A DNA stretch of 64,000 nt from Batillaria attramentaria (GCA_018292915.2 JACVVK020000052.1:1826001-1890000); one strand, 5' to 3'; shown: positions 34,321 to 46,818, numbered from the stretch's first letter. Notes: generated by a model not told the origin, from the letters alone. Program-made: numbers and translations.

Positions 34321-34433
34321 GGGGTGGGTGGGTGGGGGTTTAAGGTTTAACGTCCATTTCAACCACATACGGGTGATAACAAGGACGGGGCAACGATGAA
34401 AAAGCCAGCACAAATATTTGGCCCCAGCCGGGA
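34321..34433 (-). mobile_element. SINE family A, 5'-truncated, inserted in a pentanucleotide array
   Basis: The tail and body are well conserved, but the copy stops inside the head just before the B box. Both flanks are GTATAGTATA-type repeats (34309-34320 and from 34434). It therefore seems to have landed inside a (TATAG)n array. Confidence 0.88.
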
Positions 34434-34435
34434 AT

Positions 34436-34560
34436 AGTATAGTATAGTATAGTATAGTATAGCACAGCACAGCACAGCACAGCACAGCACAGCACAGTAT
34501 AGTATAGTATAGTATAGTATAGTATAGTATAGTATAGTTATTATTATTATTATTATTAAT
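34436..34560 (+). repeat. Pentanucleotide array with block variant
   Basis: (AGTAT)n switches to (AGCAC)n at about 34461-34497 and back to (AGTAT)n, then ends in (TTA)n. The two-base change appears in about seven consecutive units. A SINE fragment interrupts the left edge. Confidence 0.92.
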
Positions 34561-34589
34561 TTTAAATGACTTGGTTACCTTTGCATTGT

Positions 34590-34700
34590 CTGTTCAAGTG
34601 TTGGACTCAATTAAGCCGGCGGGTCGAGGGTTCGAACCCCGGCTGAGCCAAAATTTGTACAGGCTTTTCCAGTGCCCCCATCTTTGAAATCAGTCACCTT
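34590..34700 (+). mobile_element. SINE remnant with tRNA-like head
   Basis: The sequence holds GTTGGACTCAATTAAGCCGG and the B box GGGTTCGAACCCCGG, then AAATTTGTACAGGC and GTGCCCCCATCTTTGA. The head is closer to the 12.2-kb family than to family A. The 3' tail is missing. Confidence 0.68.
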
Positions 34701-34851
34701 CGCGATGCTCAGAACTGATACCGACTCTTGAGATTTTCTGAAAACGACCAACAATGCCTTGAACGAATGCCTTTATTCAAAAGTTTGGGGGACGATTTGT
34801 CTCAGTCAGGTAAGAACACCGGCTTGACTCTTGCTCAAATCCCAGTGTTTA

Positions 34852-34940
34852 TGCTGGCTTTTTTATGGTTGCCCCGTCTTTGATATCACCCGTACTTGGT
34901 GGAAAAGGACGTTAAACCCCCAAAACACCCACCCACCCTT
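34852..34940 (+). mobile_element. SINE family A, 5'-truncated, with 10-bp target duplication
   Basis: Only the body and tail are present, starting at TGCTGGC and ending in CACCCACCCACCCTT. CCAGTGTTTA at 34842-34851 and 34941-34950 is an exact direct repeat. This shows LINE-style 5' truncation of a SINE. Confidence 0.88.
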
Positions 34941-35934
34941 CCAGTGTTTATTTGAAAAATCCTGTTTGGCGAGTGTGCTGTGTTAGTTTGTAGTGATTTT
35001 TGTTGTCATGAAAAAGCGTGATTTTCGTATTTTGTAGGGCAAGGTGCATGCCAGGGGGCTGCAACAAGAGGCAAGCTGCCAGTGAAACTGGAACCTTTTC
35101 AGTGCGCACAAGGCGGGCAAAGGTGACGTGAGTGGATTTAAGTGAAGTGGCTTTCTGGCCTAAACAGAAAGTAGACTTGCTTTGTGACTCCAGTGAAGCC
35201 TGAGCGGAAGGGAGACATTCAACTTTTTGTAAACTCCTGTAACTGAGGTGCGTGTCCTTGAATGGTCCGTGCATAGTAGGTTTTGTTTCTAGACTGAAGC
35301 ATATTTAGGAGTGACTATGATGCCTGAGACTAGTAGGGAATATACAAGCATTTTGAGGCCTCGTGCAGTTGTGTTCTTTGACTCTGACCAGCAACAGCGC
35401 CAACTCATGCCCGACCGACCACATTCAGTCTTCAATGACATGTACCCTTTTTGAACGCGCGCGGCATACATGTTTATTTTCACAAAAATCTTATTCAGTT
35501 ATAGCGTGGCTGATTTACCTTGCGCTTGAATTTTTCAGACGACGAGAGGATGCCGGGATAAGAATGGCGTCGTCATGAAATAAACATGCGGGAATTTTTT
35601 TTCTTCTTCTCAGAAACGTCGCGGCATTGTCACGGTCAAACCAGCATCAGCCCTTTCCTTTCTTAGCAGACATTGGCCGTTTTCCCTTCTCGTGGCTGCA
35701 TTGGAGATGATAAAAATGACGAAGGTGCTGGCAAAAGGAAAGACAGCCGGCGCAACAAAGGCTAACCACACGCCTTCAGCTTCTCAAATCAAATCAAATA
35801 TTCAAGCTTGCAGGGGCAGGCGGTTTCTTTTGAGTTTCCGCCGAGAGAAAATTTGCAAAATAAAGTGCAGATGCGCATGCATAAAACAGTATGGCACACG
35901 AACTGCGCGGCCGCGACGGCGATGATGCTTTTCG

Positions 35935-36035
<101 letters not shown>

Positions 36036-36310
36036 GACATAAAAAGCATTATTTGAGAAAATCGACAGCCGGCTTTCTTCCGATGCACATGACTGGGTAA
36101 CCTTTTTTTTTTTTTTTTTTTTTAGTCGTGAACGTCCGGATTTAAATGCCACCACCACAAAAACAACCAACTGCACCAGTCAAGTCATATCACAAGGACC
36201 AAAAAAAAAAAAATTAAAAAAAATTGTATTCTTTTCTGAGGTTTGGTCATAAAGAGAAGGGCGCCTTGACTTCAACTTCCCAGCTGCCATAGCCAACATT
36301 TCACAGATGT

Positions 36311-36386
36311 ACAGTCCTCCTGAAAAAGGACCTAAACACTTATGAAGTCCATGGCGCTTACACCCTTCTTTCAGATGAGGGTAGAG
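36311..36386. mobile_element. Palindromic mini-repeat P
   Basis: TACAGTCCTCCTGAAAAAGG and ACCTAAACAC oppose GGCGCTTACACCCTTCTTTC and AGATGAGGGTAG. TA at both ends. Confidence 0.72.
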
Positions 36387-36591
36387 ATGCGGTTAAGTAG
36401 CGGAACGGTATGGGAGGTGACAAAAGCCAAAACAGCGCAATCGGAGCCGTGTTCGTGACAAATGGGCTTTGACATTTGTGGTGTTTGTGGCAGTAAATGA
36501 TCGCCGAGAAAACCGACTCTGGTAATTATCGTCAGATCAGCTTGTGGGTCAGTGTTACGTCTTAGGGCGTTGTCCTACTCACCGGGTAAAA

Positions 36592-36870
36592 AAAGAAACC
36601 ACAACTGACAACCCCCCCCCCCCACACACACACACACCACCACCACCACCACCACCACAACCACCCCCCCCCCCACCTCCACCCCATACACTCCCAAAGA
36701 AACAAAACAAAAAACCCCAAAACAAAACAAAAAAGCCAAACAAAAAACCCAATAAAAACAAAACCAAAAGCAACTAAAAACAACAAAACAAAACAAAACA
36801 AAACAAAACAAAACAAAACAAAACAAAACAAAACAAACAAAACAAAACAAAACAAAACAAAACAAAACAA
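36592..36870 (+). repeat. A/C-only strand-asymmetric tract ending in (AAAAC)n
   Basis: About 280 bp contains almost no G or T: C runs, (CA)n, (CCA)n, then about 17 CAAAA units. Encoded poly-Phe/Cys/Leu peptides on the other strand are artefacts. Confidence 0.9.
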
Positions 36871-36879
36871 GGAATGACT

Positions 36880-37280
36880 GTGCGGCTGTTTTGGACTGAA
36901 CTTCTTAGATGTGAACAGCTGCACAAGATTAAAGAAACACACACTGGTTAGCGTCTCCGCCAACTTGAGTTAACAGATAAACCCGGGCTGTTACAATGGC
37001 GCATGATTACCATCACACGACTGCAAAGTTAAAGCCCTCTGTGGGATATCGAGTCGTTCCCAGGAGCCTAAATGTACGTTTACTTTATTTTAAATTCTTT
37101 TTTTTTTTTTTTTTTTACTTATCGGACTCGCAGGTATGATACTTACTAACAATACAAGTTCTCAATCCGACAAAAATGACATACATTATGTGAAAGTGAC
37201 TTAGTTGGATAAACCATCTGCGTACGTCAAACTGTGCGTCTCTTTTTCTTAAACTTAAACTCTCTCTGTGTGTCTGTGTC

Positions 37281-37311
<31 letters not shown>

Positions 37312-38590
37312 CTCTCTTTCTCTCTCTCTCTCTCTCCGGATCTTTCACAGATCGGACACACAGAAGTGGCATAGTTGAACAACAGTCCCAAGTCCTCAAC
37401 TGATTCGACAACAGTGATATACATATCAGTCTCGACATGACTTTAGTTCGATAAACCAACTGCAAAAACATCGCAAAAACACAGCATTATAAAACAAACA
37501 ACAAAATGTACATCTACTGATCTGCCATACCACCGCTGTATCGAGGTAAACACATTCCAGTCACGTGACACTCAATGCATGCAGAACTGAGAAGACAAAA
37601 ATAACAGAGATCCGGCTAGTCTGAAACATTCTTTGGTACTGGGGAGAGCCACAGTTTTCGAAATGTCATGTCCCATTATATAACTATGCCGGTTTTGACT
37701 TAATTAATGCGATGCATCTTGATACTGAGAAGAACAAATCACTGAATCTCGAATGTCTGTCCAGGAAGCTCGAGCAGAAGGTTCGAGAACTCTCTGGCCT
37801 AGCTTTTAGGCCACAGTATTCTCGCCACGTGGATCCACCCACCCACACGTAAACACCCACAGCTCCAGCAAACTTGAAATTAAAAGAGACTGCAGCAGAA
37901 CCAGCTAAAGATATCTCGATTTTTATTTCTCGAGACAGCTTTCATGTCGTTGCGGGGCAGATTCTGGAGATGTAACAGCGTCAGGCACTCACGTCTCTCC
38001 TCAGTACTCGGCTCGCGTGGAGGCCTAAGAAATAAATGCCGACATCAAAGAGTCCTGACGCTCTGGAACCGGCGCTAACTTTTCACCTCGTCTCCCCCAG
38101 TTTGTCCGTGGAATTGAAAGCAGCATACGAGCAGTCGCTGTGGTTTAGATTCTCCTGTTTTACGCACCGGGTCCGCCTTTGAAGATGATGGCGCAGTTAG
38201 TATACACGGCGTGAACGGGATAGGCAGGTGGGACCCGCTTGAAAAACGCCAGTCTTCTCAGACAAAAAAGAAAGAAGAGAACCTAGCTCTGTTCTGGTAA
38301 ATGCTCGCACACGGTTTGCATCAATTTATTTGGCTGAAGGGAGACAAGAAGATGTGGCCAGCCTCGTCGATCTTCTGTGCAAAAAGGCGGCTAGAGAACA
38401 CGTACTCCACTGAGAAGAGTTGTATATACACCTAAAGCTATCGTGGACACACCCGCGGCAAGTTGATGCCCCGCTCAACAATGTCGACGTCAAGAATGTT
38501 TGTATTCGTCAACACCACCATGGATCATCATCCTACCCAGATCATGTATTGGTTCAGGCTTTAGCGATGTTAAATCAAGGTGAATACAGC
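36880..38590. other. Unique sequence, nothing recognised
   Basis: Apart from a T20 run (37100) and the TCTG array, there are no repeats and no recognisable coding. Confidence 0.4.
37259..37338 (+). repeat. (TCTG)n/(TC)n array
   Basis: Mixed TGTC, TCTG and CT units. Confidence 0.9.
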
Positions 38591-38655
38591 CAGCGTTTTT
38601 TTTTTTTTTTTTTTTTTAAACTGTTGAGAAAGCAGTCGACTTACACGTGTAATTT

Positions 38656-38747
38656 ATGGTATGGTATGGTATGGTATGGTATGGTATGGTATGGTATATG
38701 GTGTGGTGTGGTGTGGTATGGTATGGAATGGTGAGTGGTATGGTATG
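38656..38747 (+). repeat. (GGTAT)n pentanucleotide array
   Basis: About nine GGTAT units are followed by a GGTGT block and further GGTAT/GGAAT units. The T run at 38599-38617 lies just upstream. Confidence 0.9.
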
Positions 38748-39520
38748 GAAGACTTCTCCTCGGCGCACATATCCATCTCAGTCTTCTGAAATTCTCATGG
38801 CGCCGCAGGGCTGAAGGACGAAGCAGTGAGAGCCTGCTGCTGCTAAGCGCTACTTTATGTGCAAAACCTTCACCCTGCTATTTACTCAGGTGCGTCCGAC
38901 AGTATTTCTGTTTTCCATGCCACTGACCACAGCATGCTCTTCTTCGAAAGAGGGACGTGGGATTTTTAGCGTGCACACTCGATATTTGTGCGTGCGTGTG
39001 TACACGAGGGCGGGACAGGTACCGTAAACAAGTCTGCACGTAATTTTGACTTGGCGATTTGGTTTCCGGCAGCCGTTTGCAAACGTGATGACCAAGCGAC
39101 GGAACTCCTGTTTTCACTGAGTCTCTGATGACGTGACAACGTTGTAATGATAGCTGTTTATCAATTCATAAACTTCTACTTTCTACAATTCTGAAACAAA
39201 GACGAAGAGTAACACTGACACTCATTCTGAACATTTCTGGCTAAAACAAGGTGTCATACGTCAGTCATGAATATCATACGCAGAATAGTTTGTTTTGGCA
39301 GAAATGGGCAGCTTTTGTGATGCTTAGGATCTTCACGTCAAGAGCACACAAAACGTAGGCGGAAGGGACATGAAATACACAAAAAGCAATAAAGTGACGT
39401 CACGTGGATCCGGAAACTGAAACTTCGGCTCACATTTCTGTCACTTGTGATTACGAGCTCAGTCTGTCAAGAAAACAAGGAAAATCCGGGTACAGGTAGC
39501 AAGTATGCGACACGGCGGGG

Positions 39521-39551
39521 TGTCTCTCTCTCTCTCTTTCACACAGACACA

Positions 39552-39640
<89 letters not shown>
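39521..39640 (+). repeat. (TC)n(AC)n compound array
   Basis: Eight TC units, TTTCACACAGACAC, then about 45 AC units. Confidence 0.94.
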
Positions 39641-40430
39641 GACCTACCCGTGTCGCGATTTGACACTGACAAATTTTAAGGTTCCCATTAAACAAACAAA
39701 CCCCAACAGCCCTTTCAAATCTCGTCACATCTCGATGATAACTTTCACACCTCACCTACACTGGCACCGCCATCCCCTCCGTCCCCTCTTGTCAAAAACG
39801 GCAGTCGGCAAAAACCAAAACCCAATGCTAAAACCATCTTTGTTTTTAATTTGGTGATGGAAGCGGCAAGGTTGATGGGCCGAGGTCTCGGGTCGTGTTT
39901 TCCTAGTGTTGCCTCGATCTTTCTGCACATTAACGAGACCCTGATATGCCTCGACCACCCACGAGAAGCTCTAAACTCCCTGCCAGTAATGGCAGAAACT
40001 GAACCTCCCCCCTCTACGTTGGCAGGGGCACGACTGGCAAGGACTCGCCTTACAAAGCAGATGAAAGATTGCGACGCTTTTATTATGTAAACCCCCCACA
40101 CTACCACAGGGGAGGGGTGGGGGGGGGGGAACGGTAAACCAAAATGGTGGATAATTTTACCGGTGCTACCTCGGTTCACACGTTTAGATGACGACTGTTT
40201 ATTTACTGGGTTTCGGTTTGTATGTGTCAGTGAAAGAAAGAAAGGGACCGATGTCACCCAGAAAGCAAGTCAAAACGCTGCTATCCCAGTTCCATGATTT
40301 GTGAGGATGTGCAAGCCACGTGTCGGACGTCGTAAATTGTTTGAAAAACTGATTTGGATGATTCTTTGCTGAGTTAGGTACGTTTTTTGCAAGTGGTCCT
40401 TGACTTTCTGGGATGACTTCAAGGTGTAAA

Positions 40431-40546
<116 letters not shown>

Positions 40547-40614
40547 CGCTCTTACTACAGGTATGTGGCTTTACCCGAGAGCAATCGTCGTTACGTAAAA
40601 CTCTTGAATCTAAC

Positions 40615-40808
40615 AGCACCTGAAACACTCAGCGACATTTTGACTACCCCCCCCCCTCCCCGTGACTGACTACGTAGAGTTTGGACTGAAGAAGCGAAGC
40701 TGTTTACCTGGGACTGAGCGATCGTCTTTTAAATCGTTGCAGCACCGGAATCACTACCGGCCATTTTGAGTGTCCCCCGTGACTACTTACCATTTGGACT
40801 GAGGAAGT
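40615..40808 (+). repeat. Two tandem AGCACCGGAAACACT-type units
   Basis: AGCACCTGAAACACTCAGCG with ACATTTTGACTACCCCC, and AGCACCGGAATCACTACCGG with CCATTTTGAGTGTCCCC, lie 126 bp apart. Both are followed by TTTGGACTGA.GAAG. Confidence 0.65.
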
Positions 40809-41458
40809 TATAACTGAGCTGGCTCCCAGGATCGGGTGCCAAGCAAAAGGGGGGGGGGGGGGGAGGCAGTTGATGCGTTTTAGTGACTCACCTTTGGGAC
40901 AGACACTTGGCTGTCAGAGCTTTACACCTCGTAAACAAGCAGACGGGCTGGTGGTATATGTGTGTAGCATCGTCAGTCAGGTACGGTTGTGGGAGATTGA
41001 GAGGGACGGAGTCTGATTGAAAGAAGGTGGGCGGAGACTAGCACCTACCCCCGCTTCATAGCTTTACCTATCTCTTTCCCTCTCAAAGGGACAGAAAATG
41101 GAACTGTTTTGTCAAACCTCGGTGTGTGTTTACGCTGACAGGGAAAGAGGGTGGATATATCACGGGGCTTTCCACAGAGCTTGTGATTATTCTCTAGTTC
41201 TGTGGGAATTTCAAGGGAGACCAGAAGTGCACGGCTGTACTGGAAAGGAACGTCTTCTGAGTTCTGTTCAGTGCAGCCGAGTCACTAGAATCAAATCCTC
41301 GAATCAAAATTAACTTGATACAGGTGTCACACAAATATGCGTTATGGGGTTGGTTTTTTGTCGTTTTTTAAAGGCAACAAGTCTGTTAGTTTTCAATCAG
41401 TATGAATTCACCCAGCTGATTGGATACATATTCATTGAAATGAGGAATGACCCTGGCC

Positions 41459-41700
41459 ACCTCCGCCCTCCCACCCAAAAAACCAACAAAACCCCCCAAA
41501 ACAACAAAACAAACAAAACAACAACACCCACCCAAAAACAAATCAAAAACAAACAAACGAACAAACAAACAAACAAAAACCAACCAACAAAGAAAATAAA
41601 ACCAAACAAACCCCAAACCGACAACAAGAACAACGACAAAGACAAGAAGACAACCAACCAACCAACCAACCAACCGACCAACCAACAAAACAACAAATAA
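41459..41700 (+). repeat. A/C-only strand-asymmetric tract
   Basis: CAAA/CCAA-type units with very few T or G, ending in (CCAA)n. It is unrelated in unit order to 36592-36870. Confidence 0.88.
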
Positions 41701-42464
41701 AAGCAGATCCTCTCACAAACAGGTGAGGACCCTAAATATCCTTTGTCTCTGATAAGTCGTTCATTAGAAGATCTACGTTCTGACCGACTTCATTTTCACA
41801 TCACTTTGGTTGACTGCCTTCACATTTTTACCTTCACGCAAGATCAGTCATTGCATCAGTATGCTGAGCCTGTGCATCATGCCATGTTGCGACACAACAA
41901 GCAGTTCCCTTTCGCCATTACGTAAGCCTGAGCCAACCGCGGACCGCGATTCTTGTAAACAGGACTCGTGACAAGACAGCATGATGCAAGTTTTATGTTC
42001 TTCATTAATTAGCGTACGTGGTTTGGAACGTGCCGCGTAAGGCTGAACTGACCCGACTGAACTGGTTTCCCCGGGAGTATTTTCGTCAGCGCCTTTCTAT
42101 TGGTCAAATCTCGACCAACCGGAAAGGCCGACTCGGTGACTCGCCGGCAGGAGGTTGCGACCTACATCGTCATGAACTGACCTCACGGGCACGGTATGTC
42201 ATACAGTGACGTGGCACATCACGTCACAGCAATCTGTCACAGTCGGCGCAGACACGGTACACTAATTGTTTTTGTAATAAATTGCATCCCCGCTTTGTTT
42301 TTTTACGGCGTATCTTTCGCCTCTCCCTGTCCGACCTCCCCCATATCTCTTACAGCCTAATGGGCAGTGTCGCGCGTGATGCTTGACGCACTTATCTTCT
42401 AGACACGAAGACGGGCCCTTGAACACCTACACATAAGACTTTTGCGTTCCGCCCGTGTCCTGCC

Positions 42465-42800
42465 CACAGACGTAAAGAGATAGACGCACCGCCGCACGCT
42501 GCCACCGCTGCTTGCGAGTGTAGCTATCGCGGCCATCTTACTAATACCAGAACTCAGTGGCTCTGTGGATAGGACGCCTCGTTCGAAATACAAAGTTCTT
42601 CAGAAAGACGTCATCAGAAATGTGACGTAAGATAAAGCTGACCAATGCTATGCGCGCTATGTAAACAGCTGATAGCGTCTGGCCAATGCTATGCGCGCTA
42701 TATAAACAGCTGGCACTTCCAGGTACTAGCGACATGGCGCGCAGCGGCGTCACTTTTTCGGCACCGCTGTGCGCTGTGCGTCTATCTCTATACGTCTGTG
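42465..42800 (+). mobile_element. 336-bp MITE with 8-bp target duplication
   Basis: The left end CACAGACGTAAAGAGATAGA and the reverse complement of the right end CACAGACGTATAGAGATAGA agree over 25 bp with one mismatch. GTCCTGCC flanks both sides (42457-42464 and 42801-42808). An 8-bp duplication fits hAT, P or Merlin families; the termini do not decide between them. The interior has a 40-bp direct duplication (from 42642 and 42682) containing GCTATGCGCGCTAT. Confidence 0.92.
42642..42718 (+). repeat. 40-bp direct duplication inside the 336-bp MITE
   Basis: CCAATGCTATGCGCGCTAT followed by RTAAACAGCTG occurs twice, 41 bp apart, with one or two changes. The word ATAGCGCGCAT-like core is itself near-palindromic. 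Confidence 0.85.
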
Positions 42801-42939
42801 GTCCTGCCCTGGTAGTGGGGCCGTAGTTTCTGAACGTATGCGAGTTCTGGATACCCGGACGAAGTCACTGTCTCGGTGATGTGGAATCGAGAGGACTAGT
42901 AGTTGTAGCACCGTTTTGACTCCGTATCTGTCTTCTCGG

Positions 42940-43119
42940 GGAGCCGGGATAGCCGAATGGTAGAGCGTTGGACTTTCAGTGCTCGTTTAGTGAGTTCGAA
43001 TCCCGGCTAGAGCCAAACATTTGCACTGGCCTTTTTTTCTCGTTGCCCCATCTTTGATATCACCCATACGAGGTGGAAAAGGACGTTAAGCTCCCAAACA
43101 CTCACCATCCCACCCTGTT
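42940..43119 (+). mobile_element. SINE family A, full length with 9-bp target duplication
   Basis: The head GAGCCGGGATAGCCGAATGG, B box GAGTTCGAATCCCGG and tail GGACGTTAAGC are present. The flanks TCTTCTCGG at 42931-42939 and 43120-43128 match. It lies 140 bp downstream of the 336-bp DNA element. Confidence 0.9.
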
Positions 43120-43130
43120 TCTTCTCGGTT

Positions 43131-43160
43131 TTTTTTTTTTTTTTTTTTTTTGGGGGGGGG
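43131..43160 (+). repeat. T/G homopolymer pair
   Basis: About 20 T residues followed by 10 G residues, right after a SINE target duplication. Confidence 0.85.
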
Positions 43161-43254
43161 TGTTTTTGTTATTGTTATTGTTATTTGGTTAGAAAGGACA
43201 GCTTGTAAGATAGGCAATTGGCCTACTGCCTATGGAGCCACTTGTATAAACGTT

Positions 43255-43298
43255 TCAGTCAGTCAGTAAGTCAGTCAGTCATTCTGTCTGTCTGTCTT
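43255..43298 (+). repeat. (CAGT)n then (CTGT)n array
   Basis: About six CAGT-type units switch to CTGT. Confidence 0.85.
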
Positions 43299-43412
43299 CA
43301 TTTCGTCAAATATCCAAGGATCCGGTCAGTCCTTGCCAAAGGGTGGATGGCTGCTTCATCAGAGCACTTAACCCGCTACACACGAGCACCATCCCTCAAA
43401 GTGCAGGATGCT

Positions 43413-43490
43413 CCCGTCAAATGGTAAAACGCCCCTAAGTTATTTTCATATCCATGACGCTTAGCCACCTTTTGCCATAATGACTGTAGC
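43413..43490. mobile_element. Palindromic mini-repeat P
   Basis: CCCGTCAAATGGTAAAACGC and CCCTAAG oppose GACGCTTAGCCACCTTTTGC and AATGACTGTAG. Confidence 0.7.
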
Positions 43491-43732
43491 CCCGGAAAAA
43501 TGGGCAGGACTCACACGTGCGGAGAAACTCCGCTCCTCGGCAGCGGCACCTGGTTATGGATGAGTCTCCTGATGCTCCGTAATCAAAGACGTCTGTTTTG
43601 CGCCTCAGATGGATGTCCCTGTCACAGAACGGTAACAGGGCGAGTGAGCGATGCTGACACACACCGCACACCCGAAGTCTCCAGCCTTTTCCCCTGTGAA
43701 TGATGCGTTCCGTTTCTGTCTTTGGTAGGAAC

Positions 43733-43733
43733 T

Positions 43734-43782
<49 letters not shown>
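43733..43782 (+). repeat. (GA)n microsatellite
   Basis: About 23 units. Confidence 0.93.
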
Positions 43783-43784
<2 letters not shown>

Positions 43785-43789
43785 GCCTG

Positions 43790-45580
43790 AGCAGATGCAG
43801 CTGCTAAACAAAGAACATAGAACAGGTAGTAAGTTCTAGTGTACTGGGCAATGGCTTCCCTTGCTGGACGTGACGTCATTCGATTAGCATTAACTGGCTT
43901 CCGTCCATTGCCATGAGAACTACGATGAAGATAAAACGTGTCTTGTCTTTTCGCCGGCAAAGGAGAGCTGGATGGATTCATCTTTAAGAATGATTCAATA
44001 TGCCAGCGCACTGGTGGAGCACGGGACTAGACTCCTCGCAATCCATCATGATCCGGAACTGCGTTGTATGAATAATGTAATATCGTACCAATCAGTTCTA
44101 ATAGCCTGTCTTATAATCGTTCTGTTTCCAAAGACATGAAGGTGCTGAAGGATGCATGGATGGTAGCAGTGTACAAGTTTAACGTCTTTTGTCCACAGTG
44201 AAGATGATCACAAACAGGGCGGACCCGCTGTGAAAAAAAAACAAAAACAAAAAAACACAAATTGAAACGCCTGTGCAAGATGTTGGCCCTACCGGGAATC
44301 GAACCCACGACCACGACGTCCCGAGAGTAGGCGTACATTTACGCCTAGTAGCAAGTACTACACGATATGCCTCCTCCGGCAAAGCTTCTTCAACAAGCAC
44401 TAACCCCACCACAGACTCAATGTCAGCAACGTTCACCAGTCGCATTTGTTGTCCACACGGTTTCTCTCGCTGTCTGGGCCTGTTCCTACTTGTAGGATGG
44501 TATCTGTCCGCCTGTAGTGATATAATGCCTTTAGTTTCGCATTAGCGATAGGATACTTCTTCTCGGCCAGTCCTCAGGTAGCCGTCACATCGCTTACTTC
44601 CCCCTCTACGTCACCGGCCCGTCTTGCTGCTTTCCAGTCGTGGCTCCGTCGAAACCGCGCCGACACTCCTCAGATGAAGCAACACACAGAGTTAGGGGAC
44701 AACACAGACAAGTCCCTAGTGCTCTAGCTCTAACTCTGTGCAGATCGGAGCAGGGTCTTCTTCCCTGTAGGACTGGGAGAGGTCCCTACTTCTTCATTCT
44801 CGCACCCGCTTGCCCGACAACTGATGGCTTTCTTTACCAGGTTGGCAGCCCGGAGTGGTGCGGAGGTCCTGCGCTCTCACCAAGACAAATGACAACATCC
44901 CTGGCGGCCGTTTCAAGCTCAGGAGGTACTGAGTGTAGAGTCGTGAATTTTGTCTTCTGGCACTTGCTTCTCTTCATCTATTTGCTTAGTGGCTGGATGT
45001 TCTGAGGGTGTTTTGGAGGGAGAACCGAGGGGATGCGATTATCTGGCGTTGATTCGAAGGAAGGAAATGCGGGAGTTCGTTCTGTTCATGCAGAAACAGT
45101 TCGAAGGCAGATATACCTCCAGTCCAAGGCTCCGGGAAGAACGTGCTGTGTCTAAGAGCTCCTCCTCCTCCTCCAACCATATCTGAATGAAGTTCAGATG
45201 AACTGCCCTGGTTGAAAGCTCAGCAGAGGAAAAACTCCGTGGCGATGCCCGGCCCATACCCGTGCTTCTTTTTTTTTTTTTTTTTCCTCCAGTCTGTGTC
45301 TTGCACTTTCAGTTCTACGGCAAAATACCTGCAGTGCCTATTTCAAAGGCTCACACGTGGATTCAGTCGTATGACAAGTAACACCTAATGTATATGATCA
45401 GTATGGGGAGGAAGGGGGGGGGGGTGTACTGAGTTGCTTTTTAAAGTCTTTGAGTTCGTGATGAGTTCTGAGGGGCAAATGAATAGATGTTCCTTCTGGC
45501 CAGTGCGACCGTTTCGTGACGTTGCGGCATCTACAGAAATATGACCGTCGACTTCCTTTGGCTTAACGCTTCCACGTGAT
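43790..45580. other. Unique sequence with one SINE
   Basis: The SINE at 44168 is the only element. A frame at 44640-45005 is unrecognised. A T19 run occurs at 45268 and G10 at 45415. Confidence 0.4.
44168..44352 (-). mobile_element. SINE, separate subfamily with GTTAAAC tail
   Basis: On the minus strand the head has the B box GGGTTCGATTCCCGG, preceded by a divergent D/anticodon region containing GGCGTAAATGTACGCC. The body (GGCGTTTCAATTTG, GCGGGTCCGCC) differs from family A, but the tail AAAAGACGTTAAAC is shared. Confidence 0.72.
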
Positions 45581-45587
45581 CGACCAA

Positions 45588-45860
45588 GTCGCTAAAAATA
45601 GCCACCAATCAGCGCCGACTGTCTGGATGGTCTTTAGTGCGCAACCAAATAACGTCGTCTGCTCAGTACGCCGGTGGTACAGGTACACTTCAGCGCCGTG
45701 GTAAGTAGAACCGACAGCTTATGCGCTAACCCGAGTCACACAATGGACTCAAATGCTGTACTGCGCGGACTGATTCTGATGCATGGATTAAGCGAATTCG
45801 ACTTAAGGTTTCCACAGCATTGTTGCCGTATTCCTGACAAACTCCACATGGTCCGCAAAC
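45588..45860 (+). repeat. Dispersed repeat R, copy 3
   Basis: It starts with the same CGCTAAAAATAGCCACCAAT word as copy 1. It shares GCGCAACCAAATAACGTCGT with copy 2 and the TTCTGATGCATGGATTAAGC and CCTGACAAAC words with copy 1. Confidence 0.75.
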
Positions 45861-46171
45861 ATCGATCAGTATTTTGTGTCATACAGTTGAATCCAGGTGG
45901 GTTGGGTGTTAACATCCGTTAACTCCCGTCACTCACAGTGACACTGCTCTGCACGTTGCGTCTGCCATCGCTGACACAAACGGATTACCAGGGCAACGGG
46001 CAGGTTTCCCGAGGGAAGCTGAGGGGGATAAGCCAGTGCAGAAGAGTGTGCAGCCATGACTCATGATCATCGAGAAGATAACTATCCAGTTTGTGAAACC
46101 AATCGGGTCCAAGAGGATATCTGTCTTTTTTTCTACGGCCTTTTTCATATCCTTGGTGGAAACCAAAAGCA

Positions 46172-46219
46172 CACACACAGACACACAGACACAGACACAC
46201 AGACACAGACACAGACACA

Positions 46220-46254
<35 letters not shown>

Positions 46255-46299
46255 TGCCAGAAAATCACTGACGACAATATTCGTCCCCCCCCCCCCCAC

Positions 46300-46359
<60 letters not shown>

Positions 46360-46430
46360 GACACCCCCCCCCCCCACACACACACACACACATACACACA
46401 AGCACTCTGACTGGACGCACGCACGCATAC

Positions 46431-46524
<94 letters not shown>
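46172..46524 (+). repeat. Complex (CA)n/(CAGA)n array
   Basis: (CAGACA)n, (CA)n, a C13 run, (AC)n, C run, (CA)n, (CAGA)n and (CA)n follow in order. Unique words such as GCCAGAAAATCACTGACG split the blocks. Confidence 0.92.
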
Positions 46525-46818
46525 TACCTAGAAATCGCTAAAGACAAACTTTTCACACAGTACGGAAAATCAGTTCACGGTTGCTACCTCAGTGCTGAAA
46601 TCAACTCCGTTGACAAGTGAGACACAAAAAATAATCTGTTTCCTCGAGTTCCGTCTGTAATAACCGCACAACAAAGCAAAACGCCGAATCACCTACAGGT
46701 ACACAGGAATCAGAAGTTGAATCACCCGGCCTTATGGCACCCAAACTAAGGGATTTGATTACCCCTCTACGATAAAAGAGAAGAGAGACACCAGTAGCAC
46801 AACTACATACGGGCACGG

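Noticed and set aside
39745..40257. 170-codon minus-strand frame
   Set aside because: No domain or family similarity that I recognise, and it includes a G-rich low-complexity run.
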